Shown in pieces: positions 35,298-43,289 of a stretch of DNA of 64,000 nt (position 1 is the first letter of the stretch; the number at the start of each line of letters is the position of its first letter). This DNA comes from Rummeliibacillus stabekisii (GTDB taxonomy: Bacteria; Bacillota; Bacilli; Bacillales_A; Planococcaceae): the NCBI RefSeq assembly GCF_007988965.1, contig NZ_BJVD01000001.1:434001-498000 (forward strand). The letters are read 5' to 3'. The position numbers were made by a program, and so were the translations under genes. The notes beneath the pieces are model-generated. The model searched no databases. It saw only the letters and a program-made list of their open reading frames with translations, and was not told the DNA's origin.

Positions 35298-35444
35298 GTC
35301 GTTATCCTCCATTACATGTCACTACATAATGAGTAATTCCCTAATTCCCCTATCTTTTACCTACCTCTTTAACATTTTTGACTTCTTTTGTTTTCGCTTA
35401 AACATTGTTATAATTCAGAAAATAGTTTTTAAGGAGAGATTAAG

Positions 35445-35903
35445 TTGAACCAACATCAACTCGTGATCACTCAGTATAAACCTGAGTATGCTGAACAGAC
35501 TGTTGACATGTGGCGAAATAGTAAGGAACGAGCTATAGGTCAAAAAGAAATTCATAGCTTTGAAAATCACATTTACTTTTTAAATCATATTTTACCTGAA
35601 CAGCACCAAATAGAATTAGCTTTAATTGATAACAAAGTAGTCGGAATGATTGCCTATAATGACAAGGAGGTAAGCCAGCTTTATATTCATAACGATTATC
35701 AAGGGTTAGGGATAGGCAGAACGTTACTTGATAGGGCTAAAGAACAATCAAGCGGTAGTTTAACTCTATTTACCTTTGATATTAATAAAAACGCACAACG
35801 GTTTTATGACAAGAATGGATTTAAAATAGTAGCAAGAGGCCACGAAAATGAGGAAAATTTGCCTGACATTCAATATAAATGGATTCAAAATAATAGTTTT
35901 TAA
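35445..35903 (+). CDS. GNAT acetyltransferase
   Basis: A 152-residue GNAT acetyltransferase. The acetyl-CoA loop is IHNDYQGLGIGRTLLDRAKE (about residues 82-101) and the C-terminal motif is NKNAQRFYDKNGFKIVARG. The start codon is TTG, six bases after AAGGAGAG. Single gene, divergent from uvsE. Substrate unknown. Confidence 0.85.
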   Translation: MNQHQLVITQYKPEYAEQTVDMWRNSKERAIGQKEIHSFENHIYFLNHILPEQHQIELALIDNKVVGMIAYNDKEVSQLYIHNDYQGLGIGRTLLDRAKEQSSGSLTLFTFDINKNAQRFYDKNGFKIVARGHENEENLPDIQYKWIQNNSF

Positions 35904-35929
35904 GAAGCTTGAGGTACTATTCAAGGGTT

Positions 35930-35962
35930 AAAAAAAGGTGTGAACATTTCTCACACCTTAAT
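35930..35962 (-). terminator. Terminator, minus strand
   Basis: Minus strand: AAGGTGTGA, 7-base loop, TCACACCTT followed by T7. It lies 25 bases after the 26-codon ORF at 35987-36067 and also serves to stop transcription from 36126. Confidence 0.85.
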
Positions 35963-35986
35963 TTCCTAATACATATTCAATTATAT

Positions 35987-36067
35987 TTAAAACAAGAAAG
36001 GAATCATTAATACAGCAATTGCACCCAAAGTCGTCACAGTTATGACTTTAATTAGATTCTTTTTCAA
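35987..36067 (-). CDS. Possible 26-residue hydrophobic peptide
   Basis: Minus strand, TTG start five bases after AAAGGGAGA, then MKKNLIKVITVTTL … MIPFLF and TAA: a Lys-rich start, one 18-residue hydrophobic segment. A strong terminator follows at once, as expected for a real gene. It lies downstream of the D-2-hydroxyacid dehydrogenase gene on the same strand. It could be a small membrane peptide; evidence is ORF, RBS and terminator only. Confidence 0.4.
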   Translation of the reverse strand: MKKNLIKVITVTTLGAIAVLMIPFLF

Positions 36068-36125
36068 AAAATCTCCCTTTCACTTTCACATTTATTAACT
36101 TTGCTACAAGTTTATTCTAAAATCA

Positions 36126-37085
36126 TTAAATTAAAGTTCTAATCGGTGAACCTAACAAATATGCCCGGATATCCTCCAAAGCTTCTCTATAATATTTTTC
36201 ATAGTTTGATCGAGTCACATATCCAAGATGCGGTGTAGCAAGTACAGTGGGTAAAGTTCTAAAAGGATGATTTTCACTTAACGGTTCTTCTTCATAAACG
36301 TCTAATCCCGCACCAGCTATCACTTCGTTTTCAAGCGCTTCTATTAAATCATGTTGATTTAAAATGGGTGCTCTTGATGTATTGATTAGAAAGGCTGAGG
36401 GTTTCATTTGCTTCAATTCATTAGAGGTGATTAAATTTCTTGTCCGGTCACTTAAAACCAGATGAATCGATACATAGTCGCTTTGCCGTAAAAGTTCCGC
36501 CAATGAAGCCGCTTTTCTTACTCCCAGCGAATCTGTCTTTTCCTTTGTTAAGTTTTCACTCCATGCGACTACATCCATTCCAAAGGCTTGGGCTATCGTT
36601 GCCATCTTTGTACCGATTTTTCCAAGTCCAATTATCCCAAAGCACTTACCATAAAGATCTTCTCCAACCGACAATTGCCAAGATCCTTTCTGTCTAAAGT
36701 TATTATGTTCTTCTGTTATGTGGCGTGCTAAGTTCAGTATGAGCCCCCAAGCAAGTTCAGTCGGCGGTTCTGATCCGCTTGATGTGCCGCACACTGTTAC
36801 TCCGCATTTCTTAGCTGCTGTTAGATCGATGGATGCATTCCGCATACCTGTCGTTACTAACAATCTTAGCTTTGGCAGCCTTCCGAACATGGCTGCATTA
36901 AATGGCGTTCTCTCCCGCATAATAATGACAATATCAAAGTCTTTAATTTTATCAACAATTTGATTCTCAGTATGGAAATGTTGGTGAAATGCAGTTACTT
37001 CAACCTGATCCTCTATGGAACTCCAATTTGCAAAATCAAGTGCCGTTTTTTGATAATCATCAAGGATAGCGCATTTTAATTTCAT
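36126..37085 (-). CDS. D-2-hydroxyacid dehydrogenase family protein
   Basis: A 319-residue NAD(P)-dependent dehydrogenase (formate/glycerate dehydrogenase family). NAD-binding GLGKIGTKMATIA (about residue 152-164), catalytic Arg in LINTSRAPILN, Glu in AGLDVYEEEPL, and His in LATPHLGYV form the classical D-specific 2-hydroxyacid dehydrogenase set. It resembles the phosphoglycerate dehydrogenase-like uncharacterised branch; substrate unknown. Divergent from a flavoprotein; a perfect dyad and a cre-like sequence lie between. Confidence 0.88.
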   Translation of the reverse strand: MKLKCAILDDYQKTALDFANWSSIEDQVEVTAFHQHFHTENQIVDKIKDFDIVIIMRERTPFNAAMFGRLPKLRLLVTTGMRNASIDLTAAKKCGVTVCGTSSGSEPPTELAWGLILNLARHITEEHNNFRQKGSWQLSVGEDLYGKCFGIIGLGKIGTKMATIAQAFGMDVVAWSENLTKEKTDSLGVRKAASLAELLRQSDYVSIHLVLSDRTRNLITSNELKQMKPSAFLINTSRAPILNQHDLIEALENEVIAGAGLDVYEEEPLSENHPFRTLPTVLATPHLGYVTRSNYEKYYREALEDIRAYLLGSPIRTLI

Positions 37086-37141
37086 ATGTACCTCCAGTAG
37101 TTTGAACTATTTCCTTTATTACTCATATTATAAGTTATTGA

Positions 37142-37156
37142 ACACCAATTTGGTGT
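37142..37156. promoter_or_regulatory. Perfect 15-bp dyad in a divergent promoter region
   Basis: ACACCAA-T-TTGGTGT, centred about 64 bases upstream of the dehydrogenase start and 143 upstream of the flavoprotein start. Candidate operator for an unknown repressor. Confidence 0.45.
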
Positions 37157-37193
37157 ATAAGAGGAATTAATTTGATTTTCATATTTTAAGTCA

Positions 37194-37208
37194 TAGAAAG
37201 CGCTCACT
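37194..37208 (+). promoter_or_regulatory. cre-like sequence (CcpA site candidate)
   Basis: TAGAAAGCGCTCACT agrees with the consensus WTGNAANCGNWNNCW except at one base. It lies 85 bases before the flavoprotein start and 109 before the divergent dehydrogenase. Carbon catabolite control is possible. Confidence 0.4.
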
Positions 37209-37292
37209 AGTTTAAAACTAACAAGTCAGTGGTATATTTTTCAAATGAACCTCTAATACTAAAATATCTTTAAAGAACAGGCGGTTAGATAA

Positions 37293-38207
37293 ATGAAGAC
37301 AATGGATTGTATTATTATTGGCGGTGGAATTGCAGGCTTGCAAGCTGCCATCCAATTGGGAAGATATAAACACTCAATTATGGTCATTGACTCTAATCAG
37401 GGGCGGTCCACTATATGTAAAGGCTATCACAATATTCTAGGTTGGCCGGATGGTGTAAGCGGTGAGGAATTGCGCAAGCTTGGCAAGGTTCATGCGGAAA
37501 AGTATGGTGTCGAATTTTTGGATGACATTGTGATATCTCTAAAAAATGAAAAAAATACTTTTCTTATAGAAACATCGTCAAATCAAACTTTTCAAGCGAA
37601 CACGATTTTTCTTGCAACTGGATTAATTGATCATCTTCCTAAACTGGAAAACTTACTTCCCTGCCTCGGAAAGTCTATTTATGTATGTCCTGACTGTGAC
37701 GGCTATGAAGTATCTGACAAAAAAACGATCGTTTTAGGCGGCGGGAATACAGGCGCTTCTATGGCCGCAACCCTCACTTATTGGACAAATGATGTAACAT
37801 TTATTAATCATACCAAAGAGCAACCTGACTCAAAAAAAGTCAAAGAGCTAGAAGATTTAAATATCGAAATAATCAATGAAACATTAACGCGCGTTCTTTT
37901 AGATGATAAAGGCAATTTTGCTGGTGTAGAGCTTGAGAATGGCAAAACTATTGCTGGAGAAAAAGGCTTTACAGGTTTTAGCGGCAATAAAATAAATGCA
38001 GAGTTGGCTGAACAAGTGGGTGTAAATCTTAATGACAGCAGACATATAATAGTCAATCCTCGAACAAAAGAAACCTCGGTTGAGGGCATTTGGGCAGGAG
38101 GAGATCTTACCGCCCATTCTGAACAAGTCACTATTTCTATGGGAGATGGTTCCCAAGCCGCTATTTGGATTCACAAACGATTATTGAAACAAAAAAGGGA
38201 AGCCTAA
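37293..38207 (+). CDS. Thioredoxin reductase-like FAD/NAD(P)-dependent oxidoreductase
   Basis: A 304-residue flavoprotein. FAD-binding GGGIAGLQAAI near the N-terminus, redox-active pair Cys132/Cys135 in CPDCDGYE, NAD(P)-binding GGGNTGAS at about residue 150, and a C-terminal FAD contact GIWAGGDLT. The CPDC pair differs from the CAxC of TrxB. A related group reduces or oxidises small molecules (gliotoxin-type oxidoreductases, HI0933-like proteins), so the partner is uncertain. ATG preceded by AGGCGG. Terminator overlaps its stop codon. Confidence 0.85.
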   Translation: MKTMDCIIIGGGIAGLQAAIQLGRYKHSIMVIDSNQGRSTICKGYHNILGWPDGVSGEELRKLGKVHAEKYGVEFLDDIVISLKNEKNTFLIETSSNQTFQANTIFLATGLIDHLPKLENLLPCLGKSIYVCPDCDGYEVSDKKTIVLGGGNTGASMAATLTYWTNDVTFINHTKEQPDSKKVKELEDLNIEIINETLTRVLLDDKGNFAGVELENGKTIAGEKGFTGFSGNKINAELAEQVGVNLNDSRHIIVNPRTKETSVEGIWAGGDLTAHSEQVTISMGDGSQAAIWIHKRLLKQKREA

Positions 38208-38222
38208 ACGGCTCCCCTTTTA
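38191..38222. terminator. Bidirectional terminator
   Basis: AAAAGGG-a-AGCC, 5-base loop, GGCT-c-CCCTTTT, with A run before and T run after. It covers the last codons of the flavoprotein gene and the end of the convergent small membrane gene. Confidence 0.7.
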
Positions 38223-38372
38223 TCGATTTGCCATGCCTTTAATCAACTTTACTATAATCAAGATGACTGCAATAATTAAAAGAATATGAATCAAGCCTGC
38301 GCCAATTTTAAATATAAGACCTAGCACCCAAAGTACAATCAGTATTCCTATAATGGTCCAAAGCAACTTCAT
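38220..38372 (-). CDS. lmo0937-family small membrane protein
   Basis: A 50-residue protein too short for usual gene finding: MKLLWTIIGILIVLWVLG, then FKIGAGLIHILLIIAVIL and KLIKGMANR. Two hydrophobic segments joined by a Gly-rich turn match the pattern recalled for the lmo0937 family of tiny membrane proteins that are common in Bacillales and often stress-linked. GGAGGGA stands directly before the ATG. Its end overlaps the shared terminator. Confidence 0.75.
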   Translation of the reverse strand: MKLLWTIIGILIVLWVLGLIFKIGAGLIHILLIIAVILIIVKLIKGMANR

Positions 38373-38501
38373 TCCCTCCTTCCTACATACTTATTTACTA
38401 ATATACCCATTAAATAAAATTGAATACGGTTGTGTTTTGGCACGTAAACCAAGAAAATGAATGAAGTCTTATGCCCTGATTTTATGTATTAATAAAAGAA
38501 C

Positions 38502-38538
38502 AAAAAACAAACGTGAAATTTTCTTCCACGTTTGTTTG
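38502..38538 (-). terminator. Terminator after the Gly-rich protein gene
   Basis: Minus strand: CAAACAAACGTG, 11-base loop, CACGTTTGTTTTTTG, 11 bases after the stop. Confidence 0.85.
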
Positions 38539-38548
38539 AGTTATTATT

Positions 38549-38800
38549 TTACCAGAAAAATGCAGCTGAAAGAGCGATCCCTGTAATAGCACCTAATGCA
38601 ATGCCATAGCCAAAGCCGCCTCCGCCCCAGCCCCAGCCCCAACCAAGTCCATAACCACCGCCGCCCTGAGGGCGAATCCATACCATATTGCGGTCTACTC
38701 GAGTAATATGACCTTCATGCACTCTGCCATCACGATCTGTAATCCGCACATGTCTTCCATGGTAACGACGACACATATTATAAGCTTCTGATGCGTTCAT
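38549..38800 (-). CDS. Gly/Trp-rich small protein with KOW-like N-terminus
   Basis: An 83-residue protein. The first 45 residues are basic and hydrophilic, with HVRITDRDGRVHEGHITRVD resembling a small SH3/KOW-like barrel, followed by QGGGGYGLGWGWGWGGGGFG and a hydrophobic end (GAITGIALSAAFFW). Similar short proteins occur in spore-forming Bacillales and may be coat- or envelope-associated, but that is not proven. The ATG at 38800 is preferred over 38845 because of the very strong GGGAGGAGG 6 bases before it, which would lie inside the longer reading frame. Confidence 0.65.
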   Translation of the reverse strand: MNASEAYNMCRRYHGRHVRITDRDGRVHEGHITRVDRNMVWIRPQGGGGYGLGWGWGWGGGGFGYGIALGAITGIALSAAFFW

Positions 38801-38950
38801 CCTATGCCTCCTCCCATTCATTTCTACATACGTGTATGCCTCCATATTATATGTCTCGCCCTTTTCTCCCTTTGGACAAAGGTCTAATTTAAAAAAATAT
38901 TCAGCATACCTTAGGAGTCAACATATGATAGTTATAAAGCGTAACGCCAT

Positions 38951-38982
38951 CTAAAGGAATGGCATTTGGTTAATTCCTTTAG
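38951..38982. repeat. Perfect 10-bp inverted repeat upstream of the DUF2268 gene
   Basis: CTAAAGGAAT (38951-38960), 12-base loop, ATTCCTTTAG (38973-38982), followed by ATTTTATG on the plus strand. It is 52 bases before the TTG start at 39034. Could be an operator or an attenuator; the weak T tail argues against a simple terminator. Confidence 0.6.
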
Positions 38983-39033
38983 ATTTTATGATTTTGGCTA
39001 GGATGATAGAAAACATGTAAAGGAATGATTTGA

Positions 39034-39876
39034 TTGGCAGTAATCGAAACACAAAAATGGCTTCATACTTTTAATGAAAGATGTAAGGAAACCTCTATAA
39101 AAGAAATAAATAATAACCATATTGATTTACTTTGCAAACCATTGGAGAATGTATTTGAAAAATTGCCCCCTCAAGCGATTCAGTATGAACTGCTTCAGTA
39201 TGGGTTATTTGACCCGAAAGATTGGTACAGAATAGAATATGTGATGGAAGAATTAGAAAAACAAAAAGTATGGAAAAGGATTGAACACGAATTTTTGAAA
39301 TTGAAAAAAAGATGGAAAGGCCCCGATATACCTATATATATTTTTCCTATTAAAAAAGGAAAGCGGCGTTCAGAAAAAGAACAATTTCGAAAAAACGGAG
39401 TGGCTTATAAAAATGCATTGTTTTTATTTGTATCGATAGAATTGCATAAGGAAGAATTAAAAGCAATGCTTGCCCATGAATACAACCATGTGTGTAGAAT
39501 TAATCTAATAGATATTCCACCTAAAATAACACCATTAAAAGAATCGCTTGTCGTGGAAGGGCTTGGTGAATATGCGGTGAATGAGTTATATGGCGAGAAG
39601 TGGCTTGCCCCCTGGGTTAATCTGTATTCGCTAGATTCTTTGCAAAAAATATGGAAGGAGCATTTCATCAATTCTCTTAATCTGACAGGTATTGATGCCC
39701 ATCAAAAATTCTTATATGGTCAAAAAAGAAGCCCATTCACTAAATGGATCGGATATGCAATCGGTTATCATATTGTTCATTCTTATGTTGAAAAAAATGG
39801 CCCTTTTACTTCTAATGAACTCTATCAAAAATCAGCGGATACGCTTATCAAAGGTTCTGCTTTTAGATTGGAGTAG
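39034..39876 (+). CDS. DUF2268 family predicted zinc protease
   Basis: A 280-residue protein. The zinc motif is AMLAHEYNHVCRI (HExxH with Asn at the fourth position) and a downstream Glu in VVEGLGEYAVNELYGE (about residues 180-195) may be the third ligand, the layout of the predicted Zn-dependent proteases of the DUF2268/HerA-neighbour family. No signal peptide. TTG start, after AAAGGAATGA. Convergent with the methyltransferase gene, 4 bases away, with no terminator visible between them. Confidence 0.78.
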   Translation: MAVIETQKWLHTFNERCKETSIKEINNNHIDLLCKPLENVFEKLPPQAIQYELLQYGLFDPKDWYRIEYVMEELEKQKVWKRIEHEFLKLKKRWKGPDIPIYIFPIKKGKRRSEKEQFRKNGVAYKNALFLFVSIELHKEELKAMLAHEYNHVCRINLIDIPPKITPLKESLVVEGLGEYAVNELYGEKWLAPWVNLYSLDSLQKIWKEHFINSLNLTGIDAHQKFLYGQKRSPFTKWIGYAIGYHIVHSYVEKNGPFTSNELYQKSADTLIKGSAFRLE

Positions 39877-39880
39877 CCTA

Positions 39881-40582
39881 TTATTTAGAAGCAAGATAAA
39901 CTATATACCCTATATGTCCATGCACTTTTTCTGTCATTTCATTATGCTCATCCCATACATCATAGAGTGACATTGGAATAGATTCCGATAAATCCATTTC
40001 ATCAAGATCGCTTGAAATAAGAGAGGAATGTGTTTGGATTTCCTCAATAGTCGCAAATCCTGCTTCTTCTAGAATGGAACGCCATTCTTCTCCTGTGTAA
40101 ATGTCATGAACTCCATAGAGCTTTTGAACTTCTTCTTTCATGGATTTAGGTATAGAAGCTTCTGCGGCCATTTCAATTAAAAGTAATTGACCCTTTTCTT
40201 TGAGCACGCGTGCAAGCTCCTTTACCGTTTCTTTCGCATGTGTAAAGCTAATAACAGATTCTGAAAGAATAAAGTTAAACGTTTGGCTCTCGATATCTAA
40301 CTTTTCTGCATCACCAAGTAACACTTGAACAGGTAGATCTTCTTTAGCAAATCTTCTTTTCGCTTTTTCTACCATGAGAGGGTGATGGTCAATAGCTGTT
40401 ACACTACATTTAAATTGTTTGGCTAAATATTGAGCTGTTTGGCCAGTACCACAACCAATATCTAAAACCAGGTCGTCCTGATTAATTGATACCTTTTCAA
40501 AAATAGACCTCGTCAAACTCGCCCCTCCAGGATGTGCACTCCCGATACCAAAGTATGCAAGCAAATCAATATACTCATTCAT
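39881..40582 (-). CDS. Class I SAM-dependent methyltransferase
   Basis: A 233-residue methyltransferase. Motif I VLDIGCGTGQTAQYLA (about residue 39-54), Asp of motif II in VTAIDHHPLM, motif post I LLGDAEKLDI, and motif IV FILSESVISFTH. It resembles UbiE/methyltransf_11 proteins acting on small molecules or lipids. The N-terminal GIGSAHPGGASLTR is typical of a Bacillales subgroup. No indication of substrate. Confidence 0.85.
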   Translation of the reverse strand: MNEYIDLLAYFGIGSAHPGGASLTRSIFEKVSINQDDLVLDIGCGTGQTAQYLAKQFKCSVTAIDHHPLMVEKAKRRFAKEDLPVQVLLGDAEKLDIESQTFNFILSESVISFTHAKETVKELARVLKEKGQLLLIEMAAEASIPKSMKEEVQKLYGVHDIYTGEEWRSILEEAGFATIEEIQTHSSLISSDLDEMDLSESIPMSLYDVWDEHNEMTEKVHGHIGYIVYLASK

Positions 40583-40676
40583 AGTTAGTTCTCCCCCATC
40601 TTAGTCATATAAATTATCGTATGCAGGAATGAAGAGGTAGAAGCCATACATTAACCTAGAATAAGCACCCATATTT

Positions 40677-40710
40677 AAAAAGCTCTTCCCTACAGGGAAG
40701 AGCTTTTTAG
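40677..40710 (-). terminator. Terminator of the cation efflux operon
   Basis: AAAAAGCTCTTCCC / GGGAAGAGCTTTTT with a 4-base loop, 8 bases after the stop of the efflux gene. Confidence 0.92.
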
Positions 40711-40717
40711 CATTGAG

Positions 40718-41680
40718 TTAATTCAATTTATGGTCATGTGGTTTTTCTTGATTCATATTTAAGTTGCACAGGATGTCGTCACCGTGTTGATGTCCATCAT
40801 TTTCAAGTTGAATTGTCATATGGCCAATGCCCATATGTAGCAATTCGTGCTCTAAGTGTTGTAGGATTCCTTGGCTTTCTTGCACTGTTAGTGAACCATT
40901 CACAACTGCATGGCATGAAAGCGCATTTTCACCACTCGTGATGCTCCATATATGCAAATCATGAATGGCTAGAATCCCATCGGTTCCTTCTATAACTTGA
41001 ATAATCTTTTCAATTTCCACATTGCTTGGCGTTCCTTCCATCAAGACATGAATAGAATCTTTAGTTACACGCCAACCACTGACTAAAATCAATATTGCTA
41101 CAATAATACTTGCTAATGGATCTGCCCAATCCCAGCCAAACAGCATAATAAGAATTGCTGCCAACACTGCGCCGACTGAACCAAGCATATCACCAATAAC
41201 ATGCAAGAAGGCAGCTCGCATATTAAGGTTACCGTGCGTATCACCGCCACGCATTAGGATCCAAGCCACAAGAATATTGACAAGCAGACCAATAATAGCA
41301 ATCAGTAGCATACCATTTGAAGCAACTTCCGGTGGATAGGCGAAACGTTTGACTGCTTCTATACAGATAAAGATGGATATAACAATTAATGCTACACCAT
41401 TAAATACAGCTGCCAAGATTTCAAAGCGCTTGTATCCAAATGTATTACGATAATTGGCTACTCTTTCACTAAAGGTAAAGGCAACTACGCCAACTCCGAG
41501 CGATATTGCATCACTTAGCATATGGCCGGCATCAGAAAGTAAAGCCAAACTATTGGTCATATAACCGCCAATAACTTCTACAATCATATAAACTGTAATA
41601 ATGAAAAAGGCTATCAGTAATGTTTTCTTATTCGCACCATGGGTATGGTTATGCTGATGTCCATCATGTGAATGAGCCAT
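40718..41680 (-). CDS. Cation diffusion facilitator, CzcD-like zinc/cobalt exporter
   Basis: A 320-residue CDF transporter with six membrane helices. His-rich N-terminus (SHDGHQHNHTHG) and C-terminal tail; metal-transport residues are in SDAGHMLSDA (helix II) and HVIGDMLGSV (helix V). A cytoplasmic C-terminal domain (about 205-300) includes HDLHIWSITSGENALSCH. It should export Zn2+ or Co2+ in exchange for H+ or K+. The ArsR-type gene directly upstream, 11 bases away, is a CzrA-like metal sensor, the usual partner, so the operon responds to excess metal. Confidence 0.93.
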   Translation of the reverse strand: MAHSHDGHQHNHTHGANKKTLLIAFFIITVYMIVEVIGGYMTNSLALLSDAGHMLSDAISLGVGVVAFTFSERVANYRNTFGYKRFEILAAVFNGVALIVISIFICIEAVKRFAYPPEVASNGMLLIAIIGLLVNILVAWILMRGGDTHGNLNMRAAFLHVIGDMLGSVGAVLAAILIMLFGWDWADPLASIIVAILILVSGWRVTKDSIHVLMEGTPSNVEIEKIIQVIEGTDGILAIHDLHIWSITSGENALSCHAVVNGSLTVQESQGILQHLEHELLHMGIGHMTIQLENDGHQHGDDILCNLNMNQEKPHDHKLN

Positions 41681-41691
41681 AATACTCCCTC

Positions 41692-42012
41692 CTAATTGTG
41701 CGTCGCATGGTCAATCGTCTGCTGCAGTATCTGCATCACATGATCATCATCCTGTGAATAGATGATGGTCGTCCCTTCACGGCGAAATTTCACTAAACGT
41801 AGATTTTTTAAGAAACGTAACTGATGGGATACAGTAGATTGTTTTAGGTGCAGCTTTTCGCTCAATTCATTGACCGAGAATTCTTTTTGGCAAAGTAAAT
41901 TTAAGATTCGTATCCTTGTTGGATCACTTATAGCTTTAAAAGTTTGCGCTACAAGGAATAGACTTTCTTCATCCAAATCTTCTGGTTCTTTTGATAGCGG
42001 TTCCTCTTTCAA
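41692..42012 (-). CDS. ArsR/SmtB-family metal sensor, CzrA-like
   Basis: A 106-residue winged-helix repressor. Recognition part: [26 protein letters not shown]. The C-terminal [18 protein letters not shown] spells D-x-H-x10-H-x2-H, exactly the alpha-5 zinc/cobalt site of CzrA. The product of the longer frame starts with a TTG at 42036 inside the operator and without an RBS; the TTG at 42012 has AAGGGGG eight bases upstream, so it is preferred. It should repress its operon and release DNA when Zn(II)/Co(II) binds. Confidence 0.9.
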   Translation of the reverse strand: MKEEPLSKEPEDLDEESLFLVAQTFKAISDPTRIRILNLLCQKEFSVNELSEKLHLKQSTVSHQLRFLKNLRLVKFRREGTTIIYSQDDDHVMQILQQTIDHATHN

Positions 42013-42034
42013 TGGAAAAGCCCCCTTCTTATTC

Positions 42035-42076
42035 AATATAATATGTGTATATATTCATATATACACATATTATATT
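42035..42076. promoter_or_regulatory. Perfect 42-bp palindrome, operator of the czrA-like operon
   Basis: Two 20-base arms around TC, the arm ending in ATATGTGTATATAT on one side and ATATATACACATAT on the other, with no mismatch. The -10 box lies in one arm and the predicted transcription start lies within the palindrome, so bound repressor would block initiation. Longer than the usual 12-2-12 site of CzrA. Confidence 0.85.
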
Positions 42077-42097
42077 GTTGTTAAACATGCAAGTCAA
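42069..42097 (-). promoter_or_regulatory. SigA-type promoter of the czrA-like/czcD-like operon
   Basis: Minus strand: -35 TTGACT (42092-42097), 17-base spacer, -10 TATAAT (42069-42074). Transcription would begin near 42062, inside the palindrome. Confidence 0.85.
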
Positions 42098-42159
42098 AGA
42101 TATGTGCGGAAAGTCAACAAAATTTTCTGTTCGGAATAGTAGTTCAGAACAACTTTAAC

Positions 42160-42189
42160 AAAAGAGAACCTTTTACAAAAGCTCTCTTT
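42160..42189 (-). terminator. Terminator of the lipoprotein gene
   Basis: Minus strand: AAAGAGAGCTTTTGTAAAAG hairpin with TTCTCTTT (stem AAAGAGA/TCTCTTT plus inner CTTTT/AAAAG) then TTGTT. Confidence 0.65.
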
Positions 42190-42195
42190 CATTCT

Positions 42196-42804
42196 TTATT
42201 TATCTTTCGCCTTCCAAACAACACTGTATAAAATAGTTTCTTCTACATCCTGAATACCTTGTGGCAGCTCTCCATTTTTACTGCTGGGCGAACTTAAATG
42301 ATTTTCAGAAGTCCCGTACCAAGCTGCTAAATAAACGGGTTTGTTCTTCTTTAACGTAATACGCTCGTTTACTAGTGATTCAAAAGAATACCCTTTCATA
42401 TTATTAGAGAAATTCGTAGTGGCAATTCCAGATGGCGTACCCATAATCAACTTTAAAGATGTTCTTTTATAATCTATATTATTATCAATGGCAAAGGAGA
42501 AAAGAGTATTTTTGTATTTACTTTCTACCATGTTTGACATGGAAGTTAATTCCCCTTTAAATTTTCCTTTTTTATAATGCTCAATTTTGAATTCTAAATC
42601 ATCCTTCTGCCCCAATTCACCATCAAACTGAAAGAATTCTATTTGGCTTACTCCAGCATACATCATTAGTGATTCTTCTTTATCACTTAATGAGTAGGGC
42701 TCTATTGAGATTTTTGTATGTCCATTCGTGCTTACTTTTTTTTCATTTGAACATCCGATTAATAATAAGCAGCAACAAATGAATAAGAAAAACCATTTCT
42801 TCAT
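42196..42804 (-). CDS. Predicted lipoprotein of unknown function
   Basis: A 202-residue exported lipoprotein: MKKWFFLFICCCLLLIGC is a full signal peptide with lipobox LIGC and lipidated Cys18. The mature protein is hydrophilic, with TKISIEPYSLSDKEESLMMYAG near the start and PVYLAAWYGTSENH near the end. No family recognised. GAGGAGAG is well placed before the ATG at 42804; the frame beyond it overlaps the upstream gene. Together with the anchored protein at 42834 it forms a two-gene surface-protein unit. Confidence 0.75.
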   Translation of the reverse strand: MKKWFFLFICCCLLLIGCSNEKKVSTNGHTKISIEPYSLSDKEESLMMYAGVSQIEFFQFDGELGQKDDLEFKIEHYKKGKFKGELTSMSNMVESKYKNTLFSFAIDNNIDYKRTSLKLIMGTPSGIATTNFSNNMKGYSFESLVNERITLKKNKPVYLAAWYGTSENHLSSPSSKNGELPQGIQDVEETILYSVVWKAKDK

Positions 42805-42833
42805 ATTTTCTCTCCTCGGATTATTTTCGTCTT

Positions 42834-43289
42834 TTAATTGTCTATATCGGTAAAGCACTCTTTTATAATCTTCAGCAATCTTTTCAATGAATCTTGGCCT
42901 TGTATTCTATAAACTTTGTCTTCATAAAGTAATACACCATTCTCATAAATTGAGATATAATTCGGTAGATAATTATGGCGGACGATAAACATGTATTCCG
43001 TACCTGAAGGTTCCACTTTAACGTTTCTTTTAATATTCAAACTTTCTAATACATTCAAGAGGCTTTTGAAGTTTGCGTTGTTTTCGTCAATACTCACTAT
43101 AAAATCTTCACTTTTTATCTTTTCATATTTTGTATCTTCCATTATCGTTATTCGATCTTTATTTTTATATTGTTCAATATGTAATACATCTTGCAGTAGA
43201 TTTTTTGTTTTGTAGTCATTATAAAAATAGATACATCCGCCTATCATTAAAAAGAAAGCAACAATGCGATAAATTATTTTCTTTTTCAA
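42834..43289 (-). CDS. Membrane-anchored protein of unknown function
   Basis: A 151-residue protein with one N-terminal membrane segment (IIYRIVAFFLMIGGCIYFY) and an extracytoplasmic domain that has VEPSGTEYMFIVRHN and ISIYENGVLLYEDKVYRIQG, the look of a small beta-rich domain. TTG start, seven bases after AAGGAG. It precedes the lipoprotein gene by 29 bases and is probably co-transcribed. No match recognised. Confidence 0.65.
   Translation of the reverse strand: MKKKIIYRIVAFFLMIGGCIYFYNDYKTKNLLQDVLHIEQYKNKDRITIMEDTKYEKIKSEDFIVSIDENNANFKSLLNVLESLNIKRNVKVEPSGTEYMFIVRHNYLPNYISIYENGVLLYEDKVYRIQGQDSLKRLLKIIKECFTDIDN

Noticed and set aside
38503-38538. Inverted repeat as mobile-element end
   Set aside because: T run and position just after a stop codon identify it as a terminator.
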